A DNA stretch of 10,351 bases. It comes from CAZSTA01 sp964609495 [NCBI: uncultured bacterium]. GTDB lineage: Bacteria; CAZSTA01. The notes under the pieces are model-generated. The model worked only from the letters and a program-made list of their open reading frames with translations. It did no database searches and was not told where the DNA came from. Positions 1-6,506 of this stretch are shown here, piece by piece (positions within the stretch are counted from its first letter, which is position 1; each line of letters opens with the position of its first letter). The stretch is from the NCBI GenBank assembly GCA_964609495.1, contig CAZSTA010000030.1:15547-25897 (forward strand), written 5' to 3'. The position numbers and the translations under genes are program-made.

Positions 1-120
1 ATGGATAGCTATCTGACCATTATTCTTGCGGACTGCGATAGCGTATCCCTCCGGAGCGCGCATCATCACTCCCTCAATTACCGCCTGTCCTCCCACATTG
101 AAATTTTTCTTTCTATCCAA
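1..120 (-). CDS. DUF1385 family membrane protein, N-terminal fragment (cut by window edge)
   Basis: Only the first 40 codons are present and the gene continues beyond the left edge. The translation contains the segment [17 protein letters not shown], the hallmark N-terminal motif of the DUF1385 (YqhQ-like) family of predicted multi-pass membrane proteins, whose biochemical role is unknown. The start is taken as TTG at 118-120: an in-frame TAG lies six codons upstream, GAGG/GGAG stretches sit just ahead of it, and the next candidates (GTG, ATG) fall inside the conserved motif. The gene begins 47 nt after tdk, on the same strand. DUF1385 genes commonly lie between rpmE and prfA in clostridia-like genomes, so prfA would be expected further left. 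Family assignment is confident; function is not known. Confidence 0.85.
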   Translation of the reverse strand, partial: MDRKKNFNVGGQAVIEGVMMRAPEGYAIAVRKNNGQIAIH

Positions 121-167
121 GAAACTCCACTTCCTCTATTAAAATATAAATCACTTGATTCCCTGGT

Positions 168-791
168 TCATCGCCCCGATTTCCGCTTTCCATCCTCTAA
201 ACTTCCCTTCTTTCCCGGAACCTCATGGCAACGACGACATCTAGCCTCATATACATCCTGAGCCCCTACTAGGATCACTGGATTATTATAATGAGCTGGC
301 TTGCCATCGATGAGACGCTGAGTTCTGGTAGCTGGGTCACCACAGATCACGCAGATAGCCTGTAATTTATCGACATATTCCGCTATAGCCAGCAGGTGAG
401 GGACTGGGCCAAAGGGCTCTCCCCGGAAATCCAAATCCAGTCCAGCAACGATCACCCTTTTACCCTCATCAGCCAATTTTTGACAAAGCTCTATGATACC
501 CTCATCCAGGAATTGCATCTCATCTATAGCTACTACCTCGACTTCCGAGTTGATCTTACTGGCTATATCACTTGAAGTTCTCACGCTTATAGCCTCTATC
601 TGGCGACCATCATGAGAAGCTATATTTTGCTCAGAGTATCGGCTATCGAGCTCTGGCTTGAATACCTGAACCTTCTGTTTAGCCAACTGAGCCCTTCTGA
701 CTCGACGTATCAGCTCCTCACTCTTGCCGGAGAACATACTACCGCATATCACCTCTATCCAACCTGAACTATGTCTGGGTGGTAATTTCAT
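168..791 (-). CDS. tdk: Thymidine kinase (type II, zinc-containing)
   Basis: Phosphorylates thymidine to dTMP with ATP in the cytoplasmic pyrimidine salvage pathway. Counting from the start chosen here (207 aa), the P-loop GSMFSGKS is at 17-24, the DEMQF motif with the catalytic Glu is at 90-94, and the zinc-binding cysteines form two CxxC pairs at 147/150 and 185/188. The length is normal for the family. I prefer ATG at 791: it is preceded by a very purine-rich GAGAGGAGG, and the resulting N-terminus closely matches that of Bacillus Tdk. An ATG at 830 would add 13 charged residues and lengthen the overlap with rpmE from 23 to 62 nt. Either way the gene overlaps the 3' end of rpmE, so translational coupling is likely. 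No truncation is seen. Residues after about 190 form a basic tail. Confidence 0.95.
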   Translation of the reverse strand: MKLPPRHSSGWIEVICGSMFSGKSEELIRRVRRAQLAKQKVQVFKPELDSRYSEQNIASHDGRQIEAISVRTSSDIASKINSEVEVVAIDEMQFLDEGIIELCQKLADEGKRVIVAGLDLDFRGEPFGPVPHLLAIAEYVDKLQAICVICGDPATRTQRLIDGKPAHYNNPVILVGAQDVYEARCRRCHEVPGKKGSLEDGKRKSGR

Positions 792-1017
792 CCCCCTCCT
801 CTCCCGCTCTCTCGGAATCTTCCAATCCATATTTCTTCCTGAATCTCTCTACCCGACCACTAGTGTCTATTATCTTCTGCTGACCCGTGAAGAAGGGATG
901 ACACTTGGAGCAAAGCTCCACCCTTAGATTCTCTTTAGTAGAGAGAGTTTCAAAGGTCTCCCCACAAGCACAGGTAACAGTGGTTTTGAATAGTTTGGGA
1001 TGGATCCCCTTTTTCAT
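769..1017 (-). CDS. rpmE: 50S ribosomal protein L31 (zinc-binding type)
   Basis: Small protein of the large ribosomal subunit that helps bridge the two subunits. The 82-residue product starts MKKGIHPK and carries CxC (C16, C18) and CxxC (C36, C39), the zinc-ribbon set of the C+ form of L31. The segment [20 protein letters not shown] is diagnostic of the family. Beyond about residue 65 there is an acidic, low-complexity tail that is longer than in the shortest homologues. An AGAGGTGA ribosome-binding site precedes the ATG at suitable spacing. The 3' end overlaps tdk. A 213-nt upstream spacer holds a likely promoter and a structured repeat. In bacteria with zinc-dependent L31 the C+ form can serve as a zinc reserve, replaced by a C- paralogue under zinc starvation; no paralogue is visible here. 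Confidence 0.96.
   Translation of the reverse strand: MKKGIHPKLFKTTVTCACGETFETLSTKENLRVELCSKCHPFFTGQQKIIDTSGRVERFRKKYGLEDSERAGEEGDEITTQT
795..803 (-). promoter_or_regulatory. Shine-Dalgarno sequence deciding the tdk start
   Basis: On the minus strand GAGAGGAGG lies just upstream of the ATG at 791, inside the rpmE coding region. GAGAGG is 6 nt and AGGAGG is 3 nt from the ATG. This supports the 207-aa form of Tdk over the 220-aa form that starts at 830. Confidence 0.6.
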
Positions 1018-1063
1018 AATTTCACCTCTTTTCGGTCATCGAACCTCTATTTTGCTATATATT

Positions 1064-1094
1064 ATTATATTCTCAGGCTTCTGAATAGTTTCAA
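1064..1094 (-). promoter_or_regulatory. Probable sigma70-type promoter of rpmE
   Basis: On the minus strand a -35-like TTGAAA (1089-1094) and a perfect TATAAT (1064-1069) are separated by 19 bp, slightly longer than ideal. Transcription would start near 1057, about 40 nt upstream of the rpmE ATG. The region is AT-rich, so a chance match is possible. The interleaved inverted repeats at 1157-1207 would lie upstream of this start and be absent from its transcript. Confidence 0.5.
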
Positions 1095-1156
1095 AAATCC
1101 TGGTGGTATAATAGCCTCCTAAAACTAGAAATACTATAATCACATCTAAACCCAAT

Positions 1157-1207
1157 TCTAGCTAAATGCGAGCCTAGTGACTTACATTTAGCTAGATCAT
1201 AGTCACT
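1157..1207 (-). repeat. Two interleaved perfect inverted repeats (pseudoknot topology)
   Basis: A 12-bp perfect inverted repeat (TCTAGCTAAATG at 1157-1168, CATTTAGCTAGA at 1185-1196) is interleaved with a 7-bp perfect inverted repeat (AGTGACT at 1176-1182, AGTCACT at 1201-1207). On the minus-strand RNA the order is a-b-a'-b', so the two stems can form an H-type pseudoknot or compete with each other. The element begins 24 nt after the LysM/M23 stop codon and lies about 140 nt upstream of the rpmE start. No T-tract follows on the minus strand, so it is not a standard intrinsic terminator. Function is unknown. Confidence 0.75.
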
Positions 1208-1230
1208 TTTGGGATTTTGAAGAAAAATGA

Positions 1231-3006
1231 TTATCTCAGAAAAGAAAGTGGATTAAGAGCTTTTCCATCTTTCCTTATCTCAAAGTGGACATGTGGTCCA
1301 GTTGCCCATCCAGTGCTCCCCACCTTAGAGATAGCCTGTCCCTTCTTCACATAGTTACCTTTTCTCACCAGAAGCTGAGAGTTATGCGCATATCTCGTAG
1401 TATAGCCATCTCCGTGATCTATGATTACTATATAGCCATAATATCTCATCCAGCCAGAGTATATAACTTTTCCCTCCCGAGAAGCCTGCACAAGAGTTCC
1501 GGTAGGAGCTGCTAGATCGATCCCCGTGTGGAAATATTTACCTCTCCAGCCAAAGCCGGATGTCAGCCTCCCCTTTATAGGCCATCCAAACTTAGTATCT
1601 GAGGATCGTTCAGAGCTTCGAGAGGGACTCACCACCTCTTCCTTCCCAGAAGATGTCTTGAGTTTTACACCAGGGATAAGTAGCATCTGACCTAGAGATA
1701 ATCTGCTAGGGTTGCTCAAGTTATTGGCCTCAATGATCTCGCTTATCTTGATTCCGTAGGATTGAGCTATCAGAGATAGATTCTGTCCTTGCTGAACCTT
1801 ATGCATAACCCCTTTTGCAGGAGGAATATTCAATTCCTGTCCGACTCGCAAGGAATTGGGATTTCTCAGATTGTTGGCGGCCAGAATGGTGTCTTCATCT
1901 AAACTATACTCTCTAGCTATCAACCACACGGATTCCCCGGGTCTTACCTTATGAACCACGATCCCTGTTCTTTGAGAACTCTTTTGACCTGCAGTGAGGA
2001 AAGGATCGATGATGAGCTTCTGACCGATCGAGAGGATACCCCTGGTACTTAGATCATTAGCCGCACATAAGGAGGAGATGCTGATATCATACTTTCTAGC
2101 TATAGTCCAAAGAGATTCCCCCGAATGGACCTCGTGAATAACCTTTTGTATCTTAGGTTTAGTAATATCGCCAGCTCCCTCCTCTAAAGTAGCTCTTATC
2201 TGAGCCAGCTCCTTCACCGTCTCGGAGTTCAACTTCCTCCCATCTTTGAAACCAACGATCAGTTTCTGACCGATACTTAAAGTGCTTGAAGTACTTATAG
2301 AGTTAGCATCCGCCAGAAACTCTACTGAAGTATTGTATCTCCGAGCTATCGTCCACAAACTATCGTTCTTCGCCACTGTGTAGAAAGCGATATTTTCTAC
2401 GGGTAGAGTTTTCTCTCCAGGAACATCCATCTCCGTTAGGGAAGGGGTTTCAGGCTGAACTATAAGGAGTTTCTGACCTATCCTAAGAGTATCAGATAAG
2501 TTAAGCTTGTTAGCCTTCGCTAATTCTTCCACCGTGGTCCCGTATTCCTTCGCTATCGTCCACAAACTATCGCCCTCCGCCACTATATAGTAGGTGACCT
2601 CCCCCTCATCGGTACCATCATATTCCCCGAGTTGTTGAGGTTGAGCAATAACTAATTTCTGTCCACCTCTCAATTCCTCGGTAAGCTTAATCCCATTGGT
2701 CTGAACCAGAATCTCGGGAGCAATTTTATAATTCTCCGCTATAGATTCTAAGGTCTCCCCCTCTTTAGCAATATGTATTATAGCTTCTCCCTCATCTATA
2801 TCTTCTTCTCCAATCTCTGGTTCCACCTCTATAGGCTCCCCTAGAGGTTTGACTGGCTTCCCCTCACCAGCACTGCCAAGGAGTAGAGAAAAGATAGATA
2901 TTAAAAGAGTAGGAATGAGCAATAACTGAGAAAGGCGCTTTGAGAGGGGGCGAGAGATCGATTGTGATCCCTCTCCTCTTACCCTCCTTTTTCCCCTCTT
3001 GTTCAT
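1231..3006 (-). CDS. LysM-repeat M23 family metallopeptidase (murein hydrolase or activator candidate)
   Basis: A 591-residue envelope protein predicted to bind and cut peptidoglycan. The basic N-terminus (1-24) is followed by a hydrophobic segment at about 25-45 that acts as a signal peptide or anchor. Six LysM repeats lie at about 77-121, 138-183, 207-251, 289-333, 350-394 and 400-445, then a Ser-rich linker and a C-terminal M23 domain (about 472-591). The zinc/catalytic set is intact: HTGID (H493, D497), H541 in RYAH, and HVH (H572, H574), so an active lytic endopeptidase is expected rather than a degenerate EnvC/NlpD-type activator. The ATG at 3006 follows a GGGGAG at 9-nt spacing. It lies 82 nt after rho with no terminator between them, so co-transcription is possible. 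LysM 2 and 3 share an identical 21-nt stretch. The exact cleavage bond and any role in division or elongation cannot be read from sequence. Confidence 0.93.
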   Translation of the reverse strand: MNKRGKRRVRGEGSQSISRPLSKRLSQLLLIPTLLISIFSLLLGSAGEGKPVKPLGEPIEVEPEIGEEDIDEGEAIIHIAKEGETLESIAENYKIAPEILVQTNGIKLTEELRGGQKLVIAQPQQLGEYDGTDEGEVTYYIVAEGDSLWTIAKEYGTTVEELAKANKLNLSDTLRIGQKLLIVQPETPSLTEMDVPGEKTLPVENIAFYTVAKNDSLWTIARRYNTSVEFLADANSISTSSTLSIGQKLIVGFKDGRKLNSETVKELAQIRATLEEGAGDITKPKIQKVIHEVHSGESLWTIARKYDISISSLCAANDLSTRGILSIGQKLIIDPFLTAGQKSSQRTGIVVHKVRPGESVWLIAREYSLDEDTILAANNLRNPNSLRVGQELNIPPAKGVMHKVQQGQNLSLIAQSYGIKISEIIEANNLSNPSRLSLGQMLLIPGVKLKTSSGKEEVVSPSRSSERSSDTKFGWPIKGRLTSGFGWRGKYFHTGIDLAAPTGTLVQASREGKVIYSGWMRYYGYIVIIDHGDGYTTRYAHNSQLLVRKGNYVKKGQAISKVGSTGWATGPHVHFEIRKDGKALNPLSFLR

Positions 3007-3088
3007 AGATAGATTCTCCCCTTTCGCATTGATTTAACCCAGTCAATCTGCCCACTTCGAAATCGAATAGCATCCCCCCTCTGTTCCT

Positions 3089-4345
3089 TTAATCTAACTT
3101 GGAACTATTGGCCATCAAAATCATAAAATCCTTATTACTATTTGTCTGACGAAGTTTATCTATCAATAGCTCGGAAGCTTCCAAGGAATTTAGAGAATCG
3201 AGACTCCTCCGCAAAGCCCAGATCTTCATAAGATCATCGGGAGGTAGAAGCAATTCTTCCTTACGAGTCCCCGATTTTTGAATATCTACTGCGGGGAAGA
3301 CTCTCCTCTCAGCTAGCTTGCGGCTCAAGCTTATCTCCCAGTTTCCAGTTCCCTTGAACTCCTCGTAGATCACATCATCCATCCTACTCCCCGTCTCAAT
3401 AAGCGCGGTAGCGATGATCGTTAAACTTCCTCCCTCCTCCACATTGCGCGCGGCCCCGAAGAAACGTTTAGGACGATGAAGAGCAGTTGGATCAAGTCCC
3501 CCGGAGAGAGTCCGGCCACTGGTAGGAATGATCAAGTTATGAGCTCGCGCTAATCGAGTAATGCTATCGAGCAGGATAACCACATCTTTGCTATACTCCA
3601 CGAGGCGTTTAGCCCTCTCCAAGACCATATCAGCCACCCTGACGTGATTGGTAGGAAGCTCATCGAAGGTCGAGCTTAATACCTCTCCCTTCACCGATCT
3701 CTCCATATCGGTTACTTCCTCAGGCCGCTCATCCACCAAGAGGACCATAAGATGAATATCGGGATAGTTGGTCGTTATGCCATTAGCGATATTCTTAAGG
3801 AGAGTGGTCTTACCAGCCATAGGAGGAGCAATGATCGTCCCCCTCTGCCCTCTCCCCAGAGGAGCGATCATATCGATCAGCCGAGTAGAGATCTCATCAG
3901 GCGTGGTCTCCAGCACCATCCTATCCATAGGATAGATAGGCGTTAGCTTCTCAAAGCTCCTTCTCCTCCTAGCTAACTCCGGATCGGCTCGATTTACGGC
4001 TTCCACTCTTAACAGAGCGTTGTAATTCTCGTTCTCCTTAGGAGATCTCACTTGTCCAGAGACCAAATCCCCGGTCATTAAGCCGAAACGCTTTATCTGA
4101 GTAGGAGAAACATAGATATCCTCTTGACTAGGGAGATAATTCTTACCTCTCAGGAAGCCATATCCGTCGGGTAGCACTTCCAGGACTCCCTCTCCGAAGA
4201 ACAATCCAGCTTTATTAGTCTGGGCCTCCAGAATAGCGAAGACGAGTCCCTTCTTCTCCATCCTCTCAACGTTGGGGATATCCAATTGATGAGCTATATC
4301 TGTAAGCTCCGGTAATGGTTTAGCCTCTAATTCTGCTATATCCAC
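3089..4345 (-). CDS. rho: Transcription termination factor Rho
   Basis: Hexameric RNA helicase/translocase that ends transcription at C-rich rut sites. The 418-residue protein has the expected layout: an N-terminal helical domain (about 1-45), a cold-shock-like primary RNA-binding domain with DGYGFLR (60-66) and no large insertion, and the RecA-like motor. P-loop APPMAGKT is at 173-180 (K179), [10 protein letters not shown] at 205-214, Walker B VVILLD at 255-260, a Q-loop region around 278-290, the R-loop GTGNWE around 332-337, and the arginine finger in SGTRKEE (R361). Position 176 is Met where E. coli and most homologues have Lys (K181). The start codon is GTG at 4345 with an AAGAGGTGA ribosome-binding site, part of which lies in a hairpin. 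The gene has its own consensus promoter and a leader of about 160 nt, suggesting autogenous control. Assignment is certain. Confidence 0.98.
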   Translation of the reverse strand: MDIAELEAKPLPELTDIAHQLDIPNVERMEKKGLVFAILEAQTNKAGLFFGEGVLEVLPDGYGFLRGKNYLPSQEDIYVSPTQIKRFGLMTGDLVSGQVRSPKENENYNALLRVEAVNRADPELARRRRSFEKLTPIYPMDRMVLETTPDEISTRLIDMIAPLGRGQRGTIIAPPMAGKTTLLKNIANGITTNYPDIHLMVLLVDERPEEVTDMERSVKGEVLSSTFDELPTNHVRVADMVLERAKRLVEYSKDVVILLDSITRLARAHNLIIPTSGRTLSGGLDPTALHRPKRFFGAARNVEEGGSLTIIATALIETGSRMDDVIYEEFKGTGNWEISLSRKLAERRVFPAVDIQKSGTRKEELLLPPDDLMKIWALRRSLDSLNSLEASELLIDKLRQTNSNKDFMILMANSSKLD

Positions 4346-4353
4346 AAGATCAC

Positions 4354-4370
4354 CTCTTGCTTGGCAAGAG
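4354..4370 (-). promoter_or_regulatory. Hairpin overlapping the rho Shine-Dalgarno sequence
   Basis: On the minus-strand RNA CTCTTGC, CAA, GCAAGAG forms a perfect 7-bp stem with a 3-nt loop ending inside the ribosome-binding site AAGAGGTGA, 8 nt before the GTG start. Folding would hide the AAGAG part of the site. Confidence 0.6.
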
Positions 4371-4373
4371 TAA

Positions 4374-4398
4374 AAAGGTACTCTCTCTAATTACCTTT
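4374..4398 (-). promoter_or_regulatory. Rho leader hairpin with trailing U-run (possible weak attenuator)
   Basis: On the RNA AAAGGTA and TACCTTT form a perfect 7-bp stem around an 11-nt loop, and the 3' arm runs into a total of five U. The stem has only two G-C pairs, so it would be a poor terminator alone. It competes with an alternative stem (AGAGTA at 4379-4384 with TACTCT at 4367-4372), which in turn competes with the hairpin over the ribosome-binding site. Confidence 0.4.
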
Positions 4399-4476
4399 AG
4401 TCGGAAATTATTTACTCTCTAACCAAAAGTCCTCTTTATTATATCGAATTAAGTTTGGGAAGGCATATCCGGAAAG

Positions 4477-4495
4477 TATCTCTAAGGGAGAGATA
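4477..4495 (-). promoter_or_regulatory. Stem-loop near the 5' end of the rho leader
   Basis: TATCTCT and AGAGATA form a perfect 7-bp stem around a 5-nt loop (CCCUU in RNA), starting about 8 nt after the predicted transcription start. Pyrimidine-rich, G-poor sequence follows (around 4455-4476), which could serve as a Rho loading region if rho is attenuated by its own product. That role is inferred. Confidence 0.45.
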
Positions 4496-4509
4496 TCTTA
4501 ACTATGAGT

Positions 4510-4537
4510 ATTATAACATTTATTGGGGGATTGTCAA
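4510..4537 (-). promoter_or_regulatory. Strong sigma70-type promoter of rho
   Basis: A perfect -35 box TTGACA (4532-4537) and a perfect -10 box TATAAT (4510-4515) are separated by 16 bp, and a TG one base before the -10 gives an extended -10 element. The predicted start near 4503 leaves a leader of about 158 nt before the rho GTG. The promoter sits in the gap right after the kinase gene, so rho can be expressed apart from the upstream genes. A second TATAAT at 4438-4443 has no convincing -35 partner. Confidence 0.85.
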
Positions 4538-4557
4538 GCATCATTTTCAAAGATCGC

Positions 4558-6501
4558 TCAGTTCCCATCGATCTCTTTCCTAACTGCCAAGGCCACTATC
4601 TTTTCATAACAGCCGATCTTCTGAAGTAATTTCCAAGAATTATCCACCCTGTATATCCAACCATCGAAGCCGTAAGCAAGATAGAAGCTTTCCCTATCAG
4701 AGGCTATATGGGAGAGAGAGCCAGATCTTTCACTTCGGAACTCCTCAGTCTCAAAGGTATCAACTAATTCTCCCCCTCCATCTAGCTTCCTCACCTTAGA
4801 GTTCTTGACATCCACCACATATAGGAAATCATCTTTGTCAACTGCCATATTTCCTATCCTACGCAGAGGTTGTCCATCATCCCCCCTAACTTTGAGTTCC
4901 TTAACGAAGTGCCCTTGCGAACTGAACTTTTGAATTCGCCCATTATCCCTGTCCACCACGAAGACATAGCTCGCACTATCTATCGCTAAAGCAGAGGGGG
5001 TTTTAAATTGTCCTTCCCCGCTTCCCCTCTCTCCGAAGCTCAAGCGATATATACCTTCCTCGTCGAATTTCTGGATAGAATGAGTCTCCCCATCAGCAAC
5101 GTAGACGAATCCTTCTTCATCTAAGGCTATGGCTGAAGGAGAGAGAAATTCCCCCTTCCTAGTCCCATATCCTCCGAACTTCAAGAGAAGACGACCTCGG
5201 GAATCATACTTCTTAACCATTCCCACCCCGCCTCCTGACATCGCGGTATCATCGAAGGTTATGATATAGATATTACCTTCAAGATCGACGGCTATCCCCG
5301 TAGGAACTTTGGAGAACATGTTGCTCCCTACCCCATAATTCCCAAAACCTCTTATCAGGTCTCCCTCTAAACTATACTCTCGGATCATATCCTTGCGAGT
5401 ATTGAGAACCACAAATATCTTCTCTGGAGCCTCCACTATCCTTCTCAATCCTACCGCGGTCGCCCCTGCTTCGAAGTCCTCCAAATCTCTGAGAACATCT
5501 TCTATAGATTCGTATCTTTCCTTGAGATCCTTCCTTAGCATCTTGAGTATTATCGCTTCTATCGCCGCTGACATTTCGGGATTTATCGCCCGAGGGGGTC
5601 GAGGATCATCATAGATGTGTCGATGCATAACGGTCATATCATCACCCTTAAAGGGCAAAGTTCCAGTTAGCATTTCGTATAGGATAAGTCCCAGCGAATA
5701 TATATCGGCCTGAGGGCTCACCTTATCACCCCTAGCCTGTTCTGGAGACATATAAATCGGAGTCCCCAACCTGGCTCCGGTCACTGTAAAACCGGTAACA
5801 ATCTGATCTCTGGCTACGCCTAAATCCATCAGCTTCGCAGTTCCATCCCTGATGATCATAATATTGCTGGGCTTTATATCACGATGGACGATCTTGCGTC
5901 TATGCAGATGGGCCAAAGCCCCCCCGATCTGTTTCATTATGTCTAAAGCTTCCGTAATAGATAAAGTTTTCTTCTGTTTAAGTATATTATCCAAGGTTAC
6001 CCCGTCCAGAAACTCCATAGCCATATAGAGAGTATCCCCAGAGCCAGTACTGCTGCTGTCTAAAACCTTTACTATATTAGGATGGGATACATTCTGAGAT
6101 ATCCTAGCCTCTCGACGAAACCTCTGCACGAACTGAGGGATATGTATAAATTGCTCAGAAGGGATCTTCAAAGCGGCAACGATATCAAGATTATCCTCTC
6201 CGATCCCCATCGCTTTATAGACCGTCGCCATACCTCCACCGCCTATCCTCCCCACGATCTTCCAATCACCAATGATCTTCCCTATATATCTCTTAGAATC
6301 AGGAGTTGATTTACGAGAGGTTATAGTTAAAGTGCCATCCTTAAAGGTGTGTCCCTTCTTAGTGGGTAAAGGGCGGCTAGCTCTGATAGTTCTATCGCCC
6401 CTAGCTAACTTTCTTCTAGTAGAGATCATTACTAAGATTACAATAACTAAAATTATCCCTATACCAACTGCGGCCACAACAATTAAATTGGAATCTGGCA
6501 T
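4558..6501 (-). CDS. Membrane-anchored Ser/Thr protein kinase (Hanks type) with C-terminal NHL beta-propeller
   Basis: Counting from the ATG at 6501 (647 aa): one transmembrane helix at about 6-27 followed by a basic stretch (RRKLARGDR), then a complete kinase domain at about 79-345. This has the glycine loop GGGGMATVYKA (87-97), Lys in AALKI (112), the alpha-C Glu in RREAR (131), the catalytic IVHRDIKPSN (D208), DLG in place of DFG (D226) and SPEQARG. Residues about 360-645 hold some five to six NHL-type repeats (for example PSAIALDEEGFVYVADGE), predicted to form a beta-propeller for ligand or protein binding. No second membrane helix separates kinase and propeller. ATG 6501 is preferred because AAGGG and GTGAGG precede it; GTG at 6510 would overlap the phosphatase stop by 4 nt but has no spaced ribosome-binding site. 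It follows the PP2C gene by 5 nt, an evident kinase/phosphatase pair. Confidence 0.94.
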   Translation of the reverse strand: MPDSNLIVVAAVGIGIILVIVILVMISTRRKLARGDRTIRASRPLPTKKGHTFKDGTLTITSRKSTPDSKRYIGKIIGDWKIVGRIGGGGMATVYKAMGIGEDNLDIVAALKIPSEQFIHIPQFVQRFRREARISQNVSHPNIVKVLDSSSTGSGDTLYMAMEFLDGVTLDNILKQKKTLSITEALDIMKQIGGALAHLHRRKIVHRDIKPSNIMIIRDGTAKLMDLGVARDQIVTGFTVTGARLGTPIYMSPEQARGDKVSPQADIYSLGLILYEMLTGTLPFKGDDMTVMHRHIYDDPRPPRAINPEMSAAIEAIILKMLRKDLKERYESIEDVLRDLEDFEAGATAVGLRRIVEAPEKIFVVLNTRKDMIREYSLEGDLIRGFGNYGVGSNMFSKVPTGIAVDLEGNIYIITFDDTAMSGGGVGMVKKYDSRGRLLLKFGGYGTRKGEFLSPSAIALDEEGFVYVADGETHSIQKFDEEGIYRLSFGERGSGEGQFKTPSALAIDSASYVFVVDRDNGRIQKFSSQGHFVKELKVRGDDGQPLRRIGNMAVDKDDFLYVVDVKNSKVRKLDGGGELVDTFETEEFRSERSGSLSHIASDRESFYLAYGFDGWIYRVDNSWKLLQKIGCYEKIVALAVRKEIDGN

Positions 6502-6506
6502 ATACC

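Noticed and set aside
1-261. Plus-strand open frame at the left edge
   Set aside because: It is antisense to tdk and to the start of the DUF1385 gene, whose conserved motif is unmistakable on the minus strand; its own protein has no recognisable pattern.
1101-1120. TATAAT on the plus strand at 1107-1112 as a promoter
   Set aside because: No -35 partner at proper spacing and no plus-strand gene downstream.
1157-1230. Intrinsic terminator after the LysM/M23 gene
   Set aside because: The perfect stems there are AT-rich and not followed by a U-tract on the minus strand, so they do not meet the usual terminator pattern.
3061-3088. Small palindrome TTCGATTTCGAA in the rho-LysM gap as a regulatory site (3054-3065)
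   Set aside because: Only 5 bp per arm with a 2-nt loop and no promoter or terminator context; expected by chance.
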